NCBI GenBank assembly: GCA_021234155.1
Contig: JAJEKV010000212.1
Coordinates: 312,001 to 376,000, forward strand
Source of the DNA: Isoetes taiwanensis
Taxonomy: Eukaryota > Streptophyta > Lycopodiopsida > Isoetales > Isoetaceae
Direction: 5' to 3'
Length of the DNA stretch: 64,000 nucleotides
The notes under the pieces: model-generated
The model's input: only the letters and a program-made list of their open reading frames with translations
The model's database searches: none
What the model was told of the DNA's origin: nothing
Shown: positions 1 through 12,560 of the stretch, one piece after another
Layout: each line of letters opens with the position of its first letter
Numbering within the stretch: the first letter of the stretch is position 1
Position numbers and translations under genes: made by a program

Positions 1-1702
1 ATTTGGACTTAGGTGTTGCGTAAGGACGTCCATCGCTTACCTCTATTCTATTTCATTACTGGACAACACGATCCTTTTATAAATTTTTAAATAATTCCAA
101 TCTCATTTACATCAATCGCCTTTTTCTCTCGGGTGCAAGCTTCCGGTCGTCTCACACTGTCGGGGGAGCCCGTTGTTAGTAGCATTGGGGTGCGCCAGGG
201 CTGCCCTCTATCCCCCGACGCCGGCCAGGCTTGTACATTGACCAGCTAGAAGAATGGCTACCGAGCATGGAGGGGAGGCTTCGGTTGATGCACCACATAA
301 TCCCAAGAACTCATATATGCCGATGATGTTGACTCGCTGCATATACCCCCGGAGGACATGCAACGCCACCGGATGCTTTGGACACTTTACGCCAATTCAG
401 CGACATGAGAGTTAACTTGGCCAAGACAAAGTCTTCTTTGGTCCCATCATCCAGGCACCCCGCCTTCCCTCATTCACTTACCGAGGCGGTGTAGTGGAGG
501 TGGCTCGATCTTATAAGTATTTGGGCATTGAGTTTTTACTACCACACTTTGGGATGCATCCATCGGTTACTTGGTCCACCGCGGGGTTGGAAAGCCCCGT
601 ATGCAATGCAAAACAACAGTCACAAGGGCGAAAGTATGCATGGGGTCACCGGGCACACTTGTTCAGGGGCCTTGGTTGAGGCCGGTCCTCCTCTATGGGG
701 CGGTGTGGGGGCCGGTGATATCCCCTCACCACTTGGAACGATCTAGAGCATATGCAAGGCCTTCTTGGCAGGGACCGGGAGTGAAATCCACGGTCCCATA
801 TCGGATCTTGCTCCGGGGAGGCAGGCTTCCTTCCATTCAAGAGAGGGTCAGACCGAACGTCACATTATTTACTCTGAAGGTGGTGGCTATGGATGAAGCC
901 CGGCTACCCAACCTTGCTTTGGCGGTGGTGATGGGCCCGGCGACTCAAAGCCTGCTTTGGAAAGACAAGCAAGCCCGGTTGGTTTCGCTATGGAATGTGC
1001 AGGCACACGATGTGGACGGTGCATACACAGAAGGAACCTTGGCGCCTTGAAGCAAAGATTGGATGCTTGCTTCATGGCCAAGCTTTGGGATGCGGAGGCC
1101 ACATCACATGTCAAGATGGCAAATTATCGACGGCAGGTTAATCCCATGCTCACGAGGGGCCCACACCACTACACCGCACCCATCTACCCATGAAAAAGCG
1201 CCAAAGGTGATTGCTTCCATTCGCGACAGTGCACACCACCTCCGCATTGAGGCAGGGAGATGGATTCGGGGAGCCGCGTGAGGGCAGGTCCGGTCTTTGT
1301 CAGCGAGCCATTGAGGATGAAAGTCCGCCCTCCGGGCTGTCCGTGTCACGAGCATATCCGGGCTCGGTATGCTCGGTTAGTTGTGCCCCATCGGGCCTTG
1401 CATGAGCTAATGAGCACGGCCTCAGTAGGCTTGTTGGGATCGTACCTCGGGAGGTAATGGATCACAGCGGACTCAGTTATGCCCCCCGTCCTACATTAAC
1501 CTCGGTTGTACTTGTGATTATGTATATAATCAGGCGGTATGTCGGCATCCTTATTGCTACTAAGGTTTTCCCGAAAACCCTTCTGAGGCGGGGGTTTTAA
1601 TCCGGTAGTAATCGCCCTCTTGCTCTCTTTGTACTTGGATCCCATAGGCCAGTTGGTCTCCGTGGACGATAAAACCATATTCTATTCTATTCTATTCTAT
1701 TC
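1..1702 (+). mobile_element. LINE, 3' part with reverse-transcriptase remnant
   Basis: This is the 3' portion of a non-LTR retrotransposon whose 5' end lies outside the window. Reverse-transcriptase motifs can be read in broken frames: IGVRQGCPLSP at 181-213, GLYIDQLEEWL near 228-262 and the catalytic YADDV box at 316-330. The rest is LINE-like C-terminal sequence without a long open frame. The element ends at about 1658-1700 with GTGGACGATAAAA followed by a tandem TTCTA tail. The same GTGGACGT-AAA end followed by a different short repeat occurs at 22532, 52000 and 61800, which marks one LINE group. Several frames are needed to read it, so this copy is dead or badly read. Confidence 0.8.
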
Positions 1703-4320
1703 CTTAGATACCATTTCTCAAGAAGGCATTGGTCTAATCTTTGGCATCTTCTATTGGAACCATCTTTTTGGTTTTATTCTTGATGGTTTTGCTTTTGAGC
1801 TCGCTAAACACCTTCTTTTTTTTCCAGTGCATTTAAGAAGGTACCATCCATGTCATTCTCCATGCCTTACAATTTTCTCCATATCCTACCATACAAGTTG
1901 TTGTATATGTTTGTTCCTATCTATCTAAACTACAATGTCTTCAAAATTTCATTTATCATGTAAATCTTCATCAAGCTCCCTACATTGTTTTGAAATGCTA
2001 GTTATCAATTGGTATGCTCCAAACATTCCACTATATTTATTGCTTTTCTAGTATTAAATGTAAATGTATTGATCAAGCCATTTAGGCCCCCAGACCTCTA
2101 TGGCAAAATGATACATATGGCAAAAAGATACGTTTAATTTGTTACCTAAGCGTTACAATTTTCAAGGACTTTCCTATTTTATCTTAAGGTAATTGATATT
2201 GCTACAGTATTCCAACTGTGGTAGCAGTGCTTTCACTATTTAGCATATAGTTGTCCCATAGGGTGAGTGCAAATCTCATCATGTGCAGTGTGTGTTGAGA
2301 ATACAAATGTGTGTCTGAGAATGAATCATCATATGTCCTAAAGGATGCTGCCGAACAACAATTTGGCCTCTTTGATGTTAAATACAACCCCCCAACAACC
2401 CCCCTCTCCCCGTCCCCTGCAGCCCTTTTCTCTTTGATTTTGAAAGGACATCAATCTGTTATCATGAGAAAGATCAAGGTACATCAAAAGGGAATGTAAT
2501 ATGGGATTAAAAACCTAGTAGACAAATGGTCCACGAAGAACAACCATCCATAAGCAGTCAATGATCACATAGGTTGTGCTACTTTGAGGCGCTTAATAGC
2601 CTCATAATCAACATATCTCTCCCGCAGTCAATTCATCATCAAGAGACATCATGTTGTCATACCATTCAATTTTACGAGATGGAGACGATGCACAAGACAT
2701 CATTTTCGTATTAAAAGTATTCTTCTTCCTTCTTCTTGATAGTCTTCCATTTGGTTTGTTGCCATCACTCCTTTAAACAATCCAAGACCATTCACACTTA
2801 AAAGCATGTACACAATCAGGAGCAGCCTTAAAAGGAGCAAGGGATGGAACACTCTAGGAGCACACATGATAGAATATAAACTCTGCTCTTGGATAGGCGA
2901 GGGAGCAAGAACTGAAGGTTGAACGTGAGTGGAAGGTCGTTAAGCCTTTAAATATAATTGCATTCAAGTTAGTTTATGTCTATTTTTTGACGTGCATAAA
3001 GTCAATCTTAAAAATTCGAATTCGTGGAAAATCCGATGTGGTGGATGACCGGGGGAGGAGCCGACAACGAGCCGGCGATGGCGGCTAGGGCACAGAAATT
3101 TCTTTAGGGCCAGGGAGGCCGAAATTGCTCTTCTGAGATCCTTCCCAAGATGTTCTTTGGATGAGCTCGACGGGAGACTGGCATGGTTCAGGCTGCGGAT
3201 AAGGAGTGGTGTGTGGAGCTTCTTCTGTAGCCTCAAGCTACGGATATGCACCCCCGCCCCGATTCATTTCGACCCGATCATGCCTACTATGGTAAGCCCC
3301 TAATGGCGATTTTTTCTTTGAGTTACTTGGTCTTTTTGGATATCAGTCGTCTTGATTTTGGTTGGAAGGCCGCTCAGTCGCAGTTATGACGCACTCACTG
3401 CAGTGTCTTGGCCGGATATGAAGAAGGCCTGTTAGTCTCTTTATTTTTATAGCCTGGGTTCTTACAGAATAGAGATCTCCAACCTCGCGCGGTTGGGAAC
3501 AAGTTCTTGAAATGTCTGAATCCATGCTATTTTCAGAGGAGTTTCGAGGGCTTATGTGTTGTATGCTGTTGGAACTTGCCATTTATCTAAATCCCTTGCT
3601 ACATCAGTGTTTCTTCTCTAAGCATGTGCAGAAGGGGCCTACTTGAGGATCGAATCTTGTCTATGGCTGGTTTGCAGTCTTGTTTCTTTCTTTCTATCTT
3701 CTGAATCGTTTTAAGCTACTTTAGTGAAGTATGTTAGCTAAAGATTTTGTCTAGCTTCTGATTTATTAAGCAAGCATCAATTGGGCTTGAGATTATGTTT
3801 GGCGATGCTTATGCTAAGGTAACATGTGAGGCGATGTGCAAGAACATCTTTCGGTGGGGATTGTCTGGTTTGCTTTATTGTTTCAGATGGGGGCTTAAAC
3901 TATTTTCGTGAGATAGTGCAGGAAACTATGGCAGCTAAACCTGTTGTACTACTAAGAAACTTGGTCTCTTTTGTTTCGCCTTTTTAACCCATGCCCGTAA
4001 AGGAACTAGTATCTTTAGGGCCGGGGATTTGGAGTACTCGTGATCTCTGTCAAAAGGAGAATGCTCTGAGGAAATCCTAACCAAACTTGAAGTGTGATGG
4101 GCTCAATACACATTTAGAAATCGGGGAGGGTTCTAATATGTGAATACTTGACTTATATGGGTGACAAGACCATAGAGTTGGATGCATGTGGACTACTTTT
4201 GAGCCCTGAATTTCAGAGTTAGCCTAAGGCTTGCTACATCCAGGAGGAGAGGATCTTCATGGGAATGGGGCTCGATTTTAGCGAGAAGCAGATATGGGCT
4301 GTTGCATAACATTATTAGCT
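1703..4320. other. Intergenic, no gene seen
   Basis: AT-rich sequence with only short open frames on both strands. None has recognisable domains, a convincing start or splice structure. The GC-richer island at 3020-3270 has a 95-codon frame on the minus strand with no family resemblance. Confidence 0.5.
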
Positions 4321-4324
4321 AGGA

Positions 4325-4740
4325 TGACCTTAGGGAGTGTTGTGCTTAAAATGTCATAACACACACTCTTTGTGATTAATAACAAATGGCCATCAAGATA
4401 AGATATAAATGCCATCTACAAGCTTGTTTTGATGGGGCCATGCTTTTTTGGTTACATACATATCCTTGTCAAAGACTTTTGAGAGGCATCTGATCAAGTT
4501 AAAGACATTTCAGAGTGGAGCAGAGCACAAGAATCTACAACATGATATCACACCTATGAAACCAACCAACTTTTTGGATTAATAGCAAATGGCCACCAAC
4601 ATAGAGACATAAGTGTCATATACAAACTTGTAGATGGGCCCATACTTTTTTGGTAATATCTACTATATTCTTGCCAAAGACCTTGGGATGCACATGACTA
4701 ACTTAAAGACACTTCAGAGTGGCGGCACCGTTGCTATGGA
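4325..4740. repeat. Diverged tandem duplication, unit about 200 bp
   Basis: Two direct copies are visible at about 4362-4520 and 4572-4730. They share in order TTAATA(A)CAAATGGCCA, CCAT(A)CTTTTTTGGT, TCTTG(T/C)CAAAGAC and TTAAAGACA(T/C)TTCAGAGTGG. They are diverged by substitutions and small indels. No coding capacity is evident; it is an old local duplication. Confidence 0.7.
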
Positions 4741-5148
4741 TATTAAGGAACCGAATGAGTGCCTTGAAGACATGTTGGCCATAATAGTGGCAGCAAGTAT
4801 GGCATGAAGTTCAGAAACCTACAACAGTTAACTTGCCATTAAGACATCCACTAGTTACAGTGTGAACCTTGACTTCTTTATTCTAATTCTCTCATGCTTG
4901 TCTCAAAGTACGAATGAAACTCCAACATGCCAAGTCGGTGAGCATAAAAATATCACCCCAATGGTTCGATTGCAATGAATTTGAAGTCTAAATTATCAAC
5001 AACTTTAACTTCGTTCAATAATGGGGTTGAGTGATAGACCACGCCATAGTATTTTCTCAGTGCGCCGACATGAAAGAGTATTTTATAGACCTTCAATTGG
5101 CTGGAATGGACTATGAGAAGAACAGAGTGAGGTGCAGCGAGACTGGTG

Positions 5149-5365
5149 CAGTGTTGGGCAAAGTCCGGGGAACACTATAAACCAACCGGTTCAAATCGCA
5201 AATTTTCCGGTTCGATTAGTGTATCGTAGGAATTTTTCCGACAAGTTTTCTTAAGGTTTTCTATTAAGACAATAGAAATTTCCGGTCCTAAACATAAGAT
5301 ATCCGATTGATCAAAATAACCATAGGCAATTTTCCGATGGGACCTACAAAGTTTCCCCAACACTG
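5149..5365. mobile_element. Non-autonomous hAT-type MITE
   Basis: A 217-bp element bounded by inverted termini CAGTGTTGGG and CCCAACACTG and flanked by the 8-bp direct repeat GACTGGTG (5141-5148 and 5366-5373). The 8-bp duplication and termini starting CAGTG are the hAT superfamily signature. The inside has no open reading frame and several short inverted pieces around TTTTCCG. It sits about 480 bp upstream of the receptor-kinase start codon. Confidence 0.85.
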
Positions 5366-5846
5366 GACTGGTGTAGACTAAATTTTGGAATAGTCTTAGT
5401 AGTTTGAAACTTAGCATGTATTCTTTGTAAAGTGAACAAAAATTGAGTTGAATTTTATCCTCCACTAAAACCAGATGGCCTGTGACTCATACGATATGAC
5501 GACTAAATGGTGATCTACAATTTCGTATGTTAAGAATATCAAGTTGTTGATGATTTGAATTACACATGGCCTCCTGTTATCCACCAGTTTACTATTTATT
5601 TTCTGTTTTATATTTATTGTTTTCGGAAGATATTTTTCAATATCTAGTATGTCTATTTATGGGTTAAAGCAACGGCTCTCCTGGCGGAGCCACTTAGCGT
5701 GGCGGCGCCGTCAGCCAATTAATTGCACCGCGTCTTCAGCTTTCTCTTCTTCCGGCGTCTATGAATTATTTCAAAAGCTTAGTGCTTCTATCTTCATAAT
5801 TTCTTTCCAAATTCAGCTTGTATTCATCACAAATATCAATTCCAGA

Positions 5847-8417
5847 ATGCTTCAACCATTCCCCCACAATTTTGGGCGCTTCATTCTGATCAGTTTTGCA
5901 TTTTCTAGCTTGTTAATGCATGGTGAGGGAAAACGGTACACATTTGATCGAGGATGGACTATAAACAACGACAATAACTTGCCAGAGTTTACTGGCTATA
6001 ATGGAAGCAGTTACCGAGTTATATTGACGAATATATCTAGCACTGGCGAGAAAATAATGAGCGAAAATGGTACCTTCTGTTTGAGTTTCTACGATTTTAG
6101 CAATACAGGAGACTATTATCTTTCTATAGTTATGGGCTGCAATGTTGCTAAAATAGGAATTCCGGTGTGGATAGCAAACAGGGGAAGCCCGGTGAAAGAC
6201 GGTGCCACATTGATGTATGCTAAGATCTATGCTAAATTTATTCTGTTAAGTGGTTCAAAGGTATGGGAAACTGCACCTGAAATTATGTATACTGATTTTC
6301 TTGAATCTGGCAACTGGGTTACCTATGGAAATGATTCTGGAGTAGTCTGGCAGAGTTTTGATTTTCCCACAGATGTTCTTTTGCCAGGGCAGAAGCTGAA
6401 AACCTCTTTAATGCTTACGAGTAGATCCAATTCCACTAGTGCAGATATGGGACTGTTTACAGGGAAGGTAGAATCTGGAGGTTTTGTTTTATACCTTAAT
6501 TCTTCTGGCAAAACTGCTCAGCCCTATTTTGTGAAGAGCTTAGTTTCTGGAGGAACAATAGATCAGGCCTTAATGAGCTGCCAAGCTGCCGTAACATACA
6601 CAGGGCTAAACCTTGTATTATCATCAGGTATGAATTCAAGTTCTAGCTGTGGACCATCTCAGACATGGCAGGTTGCATCTAGTGTGAAAGGAAGTTTACA
6701 GTTTTTGAGGTTGAATAGTGATGGAGATCTTGTTTCGTATTATCTGGATTCAAGCTCAACATGGCTGAAAGATTTTGCTCTATCTAGCACTATGAGTAGC
6801 TCATGTCAGCTTCCCATGACCTGTGGAACATATGGAATCTGCACAGGTAAAGGGTTATGCAGCTGTTTAGAATCTGGTAGTGTAACCATAGAAGCAAATG
6901 CAAGCTTGAAATCTTCTAATGGACCTTGCCTTAGCTTCAATGCAAGCACTGCTCCTTGTGATGTAGAATCAAGGATTAACAATCACTTTGTCAACATATC
7001 AGGTGCAAGATATTTCTCCAATTCATTCACCAGCCCAAGTAATATTTCTAAGCTAGCAGATTGCACAGATTCTTGCCTATCTAATTGCTCATGCTCTGCT
7101 GCTTTTTACAATTCTCAGACTAATGAATGTTTCTTACTTCAAGATGTTTTGGGTAGTCTGTCAGTTGATTCAGATATTCAGGCTTCTCATCTAGGGTTCT
7201 TGAAGTTTAGAAATGATAACTTGAGAAAAGATATTGGGCCTTATTCCTCTTCTTCAAACAGCAGTCTTCGCAAGGGATTGATTGGGGGGCTTACAGCATT
7301 AGGTGTTGTTCTTATTGTCATGCTTGTGCTTATTATCAAAATTGCAAGAAGAAAGGCTTCAAAGAATCCAGATGAGGAAGAGATTGATAGCCTGCTTTCC
7401 AGCCTCCAAGGTCTGCCTCATAGGTTCTCATACCATCAACTTTCAGTTGCAACCAAGGGATTTAGTCGAAAACTTGGAGCTGGAGGTTTTGGTTCGGTAT
7501 ATGAAGGGCAGCTTCCTAATGGAAAGAAGGTTGCTGTGAAAAAATTAGAGGGTTCAAACCAAGGAGCCAAGCAGTTTGTTGCTGAAGTAGCCACCATGGG
7601 AAGCATCAGTCATGTGAACATTGTCAGACTATGTGGTTTTTGTACTGAAGGTAGTAACAGATTGCTAGTGTATGATTTCATGTCCAATGGGTCATTGGAC
7701 AAATGGCTCTTCACTGATGAATGTTTAGACTGGGGACTTCGACTTGAGATCGCTGCATCTACAGCACGTGGCCTTGCATACCTACATGAAGAATGTAGAG
7801 AACCCATTATTCACTTGGATGTGAAGCCGCAGAATATTCTGCTGGATGATAGGTTTGTGGCCAAAGTTTCTGATTTTGGCATGTCTAAGTTGCTTGAGGA
7901 CAGAGATATCAGTCATGTGATAACCTGTGTTAGAGGGACTCCTGGCTATCTTGCTCCAGAGTGGCTAATGCATTCTATAGCCACCAAGAAGTGTGATGTG
8001 TACAGCTTTGGCATGGTATTGCTAGAGTTGATTGCTGGGCGGCGGAACCTCGACAGTTCGAAGATCAACAGCGGTTGTCTGAACTGGTATTTTCCAGCTT
8101 GGGCAGTGAATGAGGTCAGAGAAGGAAGAATGCTGGAGCTGGTGGATCCAAAGATCAGGGCATTTGTGCCTGAGAAACAGGCTAAAAGGTGTATTGAAGT
8201 TGCACTATGGTGCATTCAAGAAAATGCTACTATCAGGCCTTCCATGGATGAGGTTGTGCAGATGCTGGAGGGCCTAAAAGAAGTTGAAGAACCTCCCTTG
8301 TCTTTTCATTTTGCAGTCCAAACTCAAGCTGTTGTCAACATTTCTGCCTCAAGAGAGAGTGTATCAATGGCATATATTAATCCCCCAAGTTTTGAAATGT
8401 CTAGCTTGATCAGGTAG
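5847..8417 (+). CDS. G-type lectin S-receptor-like serine/threonine kinase, SD2-5 type
   Basis: A single-exon receptor kinase of the plasma membrane that would bind an extracellular ligand and signal through its cytoplasmic kinase. The open frame begins at 5649 (922 codons), but the Met at 5847 (codon 67) precedes a hydrophobic signal peptide (GRFILISFAFSSLLM) and gives 856 residues, the usual family length, so I chose it. In 922-codon numbering: bulb-type lectin domain about 100-260 (VWQSFDFPTDVLLPGQ at about 228), EGF-like cysteines about 387-410, PAN/apple cysteines about 456-500 (DCTDSCLSNCSCSA), transmembrane helix about 543-566, and kinase with GAGGFGSVYEG at 609, catalytic Lys631 in VAVK, HLDVKPQN at 722, DFG at 742 and GTPGYLAPEW. 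HLD instead of HRD makes it a non-RD kinase, common in immune receptors. No frame break; codon use and CAG/CTG content look normal. Confidence 0.95.
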   Translation: MLQPFPHNFGRFILISFAFSSLLMHGEGKRYTFDRGWTINNDNNLPEFTGYNGSSYRVILTNISSTGEKIMSENGTFCLSFYDFSNTGDYYLSIVMGCNVAKIGIPVWIANRGSPVKDGATLMYAKIYAKFILLSGSKVWETAPEIMYTDFLESGNWVTYGNDSGVVWQSFDFPTDVLLPGQKLKTSLMLTSRSNSTSADMGLFTGKVESGGFVLYLNSSGKTAQPYFVKSLVSGGTIDQALMSCQAAVTYTGLNLVLSSGMNSSSSCGPSQTWQVASSVKGSLQFLRLNSDGDLVSYYLDSSSTWLKDFALSSTMSSSCQLPMTCGTYGICTGKGLCSCLESGSVTIEANASLKSSNGPCLSFNASTAPCDVESRINNHFVNISGARYFSNSFTSPSNISKLADCTDSCLSNCSCSAAFYNSQTNECFLLQDVLGSLSVDSDIQASHLGFLKFRNDNLRKDIGPYSSSSNSSLRKGLIGGLTALGVVLIVMLVLIIKIARRKASKNPDEEEIDSLLSSLQGLPHRFSYHQLSVATKGFSRKLGAGGFGSVYEGQLPNGKKVAVKKLEGSNQGAKQFVAEVATMGSISHVNIVRLCGFCTEGSNRLLVYDFMSNGSLDKWLFTDECLDWGLRLEIAASTARGLAYLHEECREPIIHLDVKPQNILLDDRFVAKVSDFGMSKLLEDRDISHVITCVRGTPGYLAPEWLMHSIATKKCDVYSFGMVLLELIAGRRNLDSSKINSGCLNWYFPAWAVNEVREGRMLELVDPKIRAFVPEKQAKRCIEVALWCIQENATIRPSMDEVVQMLEGLKEVEEPPLSFHFAVQTQAVVNISASRESVSMAYINPPSFEMSSLIR

Positions 8418-9494
8418 GACATTAAATCTCATCTGAGGGGCTTTCAATTCATTGTATATTATTCTTACCAGAACTCTCTTATCAGGTCTTCAAACACGAG
8501 TTCTACAGATTGAGTTTTTTCTGTACAATATGCTATAGATTGATTAATGGGAAGCTTCCATTTTTTGCCGTGAGTGAATTGCCTACCTCTAATATTTTCT
8601 TTGTCTTTTGTTACCTTCTCATGTGGATGGCACCGAACATCTATCTGATGGAAAAAGTTGCAAGTTGAATATGGAAGTTGATGTTTTTCCAATATTTTGT
8701 CACATCAGATTGACCTACTAGACGTTCTTTTGTTTCTTTAAGTATTGATCTTATCAAGACAAACCAATGAGACACACGGCACTAATGGTCAAGTAAAGTA
8801 AAAGTATTTTTAAGAAAATTGAATAGGACACAAGGCACTAGACAAGTAGGTTTGGATTTTGCGCCTCTGTAGTCGATTTTTCTTTTGCCAAGTACAATGG
8901 CACAGAAAATTAGTAAATTACTATTGAACTCGTATCCATACAATGGCAGTACTCAAAGCTCGTGAACTCGTGTCCATGACTCTTTTCCAGTTGCCACTAT
9001 TGGTTGCCCTTATTTTGTGTGCACAAAGACTTCTAAAAGGTGCTCGTTTAGTCCTCACTATGTTTGTAAAAATTGGTGCAACACTTATAAACAAACAAAT
9101 ACCAACCAGTTGCCACTAGCCTACCTAGACAAAACTTTAATGCATTTCAGTTCTGTAAAAGTTGTCAGTGTCTAGGCATATTCTTCTAAAAGTTGATTCA
9201 GCACTTCCCTATAGAACAAACACTTGCGGTAGAAATAGTACTAAGGTGCATTATGGAGAATCCCATGCATGGTTCTAAAACATGTTGGTGATAGATGACA
9301 TTAATGTACAACAATTAAACTCCATTAATTTAACCTTTGCCCGTGATCTTTTGTGGTCAAGTTTATCAAGTTGAATTCCACATGCAAAAGTTTTCAACAA
9401 GTTGACGAATATCACTCTAAATTGGCAAGGCAGTAATTCCAACAATACTTGGGTGCTCCATAAAAATGCATAATGAAATAAACGTTGTGATTAA
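8418..9494. other. 3' flank of the receptor kinase, no gene seen
   Basis: AT-rich sequence holding the kinase 3' untranslated region and intergenic DNA. Only short, unrelated open frames are present. Confidence 0.5.
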
Positions 9495-10530
9495 TTTTTT
9501 TTTTTTTTTTTTTGAAGGACGACAAACTGTAATTCAATATTCCAGAAGAAGTACACACATAGATGCAGAGACAGGAGTAAAATCTCAGCAGACAAAGATA
9601 ATCCACTGAGTGCAGCCACCTGTCTATACATAAGATAAGATACCCAAATATTCCTCAAAAATCAAACGTTTTTTCTCAGGAGCAAGCTGAGAACATATGC
9701 CTTCACCAATCTGTCTTGCGCCTCGTGAAGAAGTTGGTCGACACTAATTGATAAGCCTTTGAAGATACACATTCGCCTTCTTTTCCAAATAGACCACAAC
9801 AACCAGCCTGAAGCTAAGTGGAAAGCCCGTTGTTTCAAGCCGTTCCAAGTGGAAGGATAAATGGCGAGAAGCACACTGCTGGCTAGTCAAGATCACATGG
9901 AAGAGAGATAGTAACCATGACCAAACCGGGCCGAACTTGGTCACATAGAAAAAGCAAAGGCTCGATACTCTCAACTTGCCGCTTACACAAGGGACAAAGT
10001 TCGGGGAAATGCGGGGATAAAACTTATGAACCAAAGACATTAACCCGCAGCAGACATCCGTGGAAGGAGTTGCCACCATAAGGTAGAAACTTTGGGATCA
10101 AAGAATTTATTCCGCACCTGGGACCATATACGCCTAATCGAGGAGGGGAATGCGGAGCAACCAACCAGCCCGAGGGGGGACAATGTCAACATCAACCAGC
10201 TTTTGATATAATGAATGCACAAGACGTTGTGCATTAACAATTTGGGGACCAGCCCAAATAGGCACATCAACTGATTGTGAAGGAGCGTCTGGCAGAATGC
10301 CAGCTAGCTTTTGCCACAGAGCTCTGTCCCATCGAGATAGCATAAACTTAGTCTGAAAAGCATCCCAAGTCAACAAGTGTCTTGCCTCATACCAAGCACC
10401 AACTGTGAGAATACCAGCACGCATCCAACGCCGCTGAGTCAATGGATGTACAGTAGCACACAAAGACATGTGATTATCCAGAGGAATCCGCCAACACAGA
10501 GAACCTGCCTGTGGACATACACCTGGATTA
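9495..10530 (-). mobile_element. LINE (L1-type) 3' end with zf-RVT domain
   Basis: A minus-strand LINE fragment. Its poly(A) tail shows as the T run at about 9496-9512 on the plus strand. Upstream of the tail the minus strand encodes the C-terminal zinc-binding domain that follows plant L1 reverse transcriptases: CPLCKRQVESIEPLLFLC can be read around 9935-9995, preceded by sequence like WDAFQTKFMLSRWDRALWQK (about 10300-10370). The reading frame switches several times across 9660-10470, so the copy is dead. It is truncated before the reverse-transcriptase core. Confidence 0.75.
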
Positions 10531-11955
10531 ATGAATCAAGGAAAAACTTGTGAAATGGTCTGGAAGATTGCTATTCGTCCAACGTGAAATTCAGATGGGC
10601 TTTTTACTGCCACCTTGGATCCACATAGGCCAAGTATAAAATGACGTTAGCCCCCTCCATTTTTGCTAGTCCAAGCTTTAGCTATGGCGTTAGCTCGACT
10701 TTTGTCTATTTTAGCAGCATGCGTGGTTTCTAAGCTTTGATTTGTGGATGAGCTCAGATGCTAGCTTGTAAGGCAAGCATTTAGTTGATTCTTGGAAGTT
10801 TTTGTCGATTCTTCACGAGTTTTGGCGATTCTTAGAGGTTTTTAGTACCGCAGTTAGGTGCTTGTATTCCTGCGGCCTCCCATTGGTGAACATTCCTGTG
10901 AGTTTTTGGATGTTTTTGCCGCTCCATCAAGTTCTCGCTATGTTTATTCCTGCGGCCAGGCATTGCATTGTGGTTAACTCTGATCTTGTCTAATTTTGTT
11001 TAAGTTCGTTACAGATGTTAGAATATGGGTGTACTTTTTTATATACTCAATGTCGGATGTGGGCAATGCAAGTGCTGGTCGCGGGTGCTGGACCCATCAC
11101 ATTGTATTATCACTGCACGTCAAAGGCCTTCACGCAGCATTTTCTCTTGGGCGTCAAATTCTGTTGGTCGATCCGAAGCACCAGAATTTGCCACTTTTAG
11201 CAATAAGAATTATTGATTCGTCTTTGTTGATGCGAGGTCGCGGATCGGAAATGCACCTCAAGTTTGAAATTAGATTTGGCAGTTTTGGTGCTTTTCACAG
11301 CATAAATTTCATGAGTTTCTTTGCTACACCTTTTCTCCAGTTCTGGCTATGGCAGAATGGAGAGAGGCATTTTGTGTATCTTTGTGCAAGACACATGTTA
11401 ATTTTGATGTCTAACATCATTGCCTAGCCTTCAATTTTTCGTAATCAAACAAGAAAAATTTCTCCAGCATTTGTTTTCGAATTGTTGATATAATTTCTTA
11501 GCAATTTGCAACTGGATAATCTGTTTTCAGGGTAAATGCAAGTAAATTTACGCAAGAATTGCACCATGGTAACTGGATACTCATAACTCATTACATTTTT
11601 ATTTGTGCTGATAAACAAATTACTCTATTAGTAGACGTTGAAATGAATGATGTGGAACATCAGATCCCAACGGCTACATCAGATCCCATACATTCAGATA
11701 ATTATTTACTTTTATAATTGTTGTTTGCTGTTATCTTAATTGTTGTTTGTGCCGATGAACTACTTTCATATCTAGAATCTTTTCACTGTCCTAATCCTGA
11801 ACCTTACGAACAAAGTGAATCAAATGTGCAATTATTTGAGGACAATGAATGTAATAAAGTTTTTGCAACCTTCTTTCCGAGGTAATTTCCAAGGTAATTC
11901 TTTTTATTTCCTTTGAATCGTTTTTCATACATTGAGTTGTCCATCTTTAGATTCT
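10531..11955. other. Unassigned, possible leader of the transposon-like gene downstream
   Basis: A 143-codon plus-strand frame lies at 10996-11427 but has no recognisable motif. The rest is AT-rich. It could be the 5' region of the transposase-family remnant starting near 11956; no terminal inverted repeat was found. Confidence 0.3.
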
Positions 11956-12560
11956 TTTTCTCAAGATGGTGATGCTTTTAGAAGGTATAGAGCTGAGTTA
12001 AGGATGAAAGAGAGGAGTCTTAAAAGGGAAAGAGAACGTGTATCAGGTGAAGAAGCATTTCTCCAAGGAGATCTCAGCATATGGAAAAAGAGAAGGCTAT
12101 AAAAAAAGTAGCACTGAAGGTGAAAAAGGTTCTTTATAGTGCAAATTCTAGGGATAGAAAAGAGATACTTCAATCTGCTGTAAAGTGGCTTTCTGAACTT
12201 GCTATTCCTAGCAACAAAGAAGAAACCGTAATGAAGAGTATTGTGGATAATTTAAAAAAATCTTTCACAACTCAGAAGAATGAGAAGGAAATAGATATTA
12301 GGAGGGCAAGAAATGCTGCCACAGTTTATGTTATTAATAGTGACATTAACAAGTCATCTTTCTCTAGAACTCTATACCTAAACAGAAAGATTGTTACAAC
12401 TGTTGTAAGAAGAAGAGTTAAGTGTTGAACATGGTGATGGACCATGGTCCATGTTCAAGAATAAGATTAGATGTGACAAATTATCTTATGATGATAGAAA
12501 ACTAGTGGTGGACTTTTGAAAATACAACACAAGGGTATCCCCATGTAAGAAGCATGTCGT
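11956..12560 (+). pseudogene. N-terminal fragment of a transposase-like protein
   Basis: Basic charged segments (FRRYRAELRMKERSLKRERE at about 11974-12033, then a 115-codon frame at 12081-12428) are followed in a shifted frame by EHGDGPWSMFKNKIRCDKL and DDRKLVVDF, a stop, then KYNTRVSPCKKHVVKI (about 12427-12575). As I remember it, the pattern FW...NTRVSPNKKDVVR is typical of the region before the Cys-rich domain in the same family of uncharacterised DDE-transposase-like proteins as the minus-strand gene of the element at 15082-21396. At least one frameshift and one stop are present, and the catalytic part is missing. It is probably a relic of a second, related transposon. Confidence 0.45.

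Noticed and set aside
571-1050. 159-codon plus-strand frame in the first LINE
   Set aside because: It lacks continuity with the reverse-transcriptase motifs and reads GC-rich sequence out of frame; treated as part of the dead LINE.
4325-4740. CRISPR-like or regulatory array
   Set aside because: Only two diverged long units with no spacers; a simple duplication.
5649-5846. 66-residue N-terminal extension of the receptor kinase
   Set aside because: The extension is Arg-rich and precedes a proper signal peptide at codon 67; the later Met gives the family's usual length.
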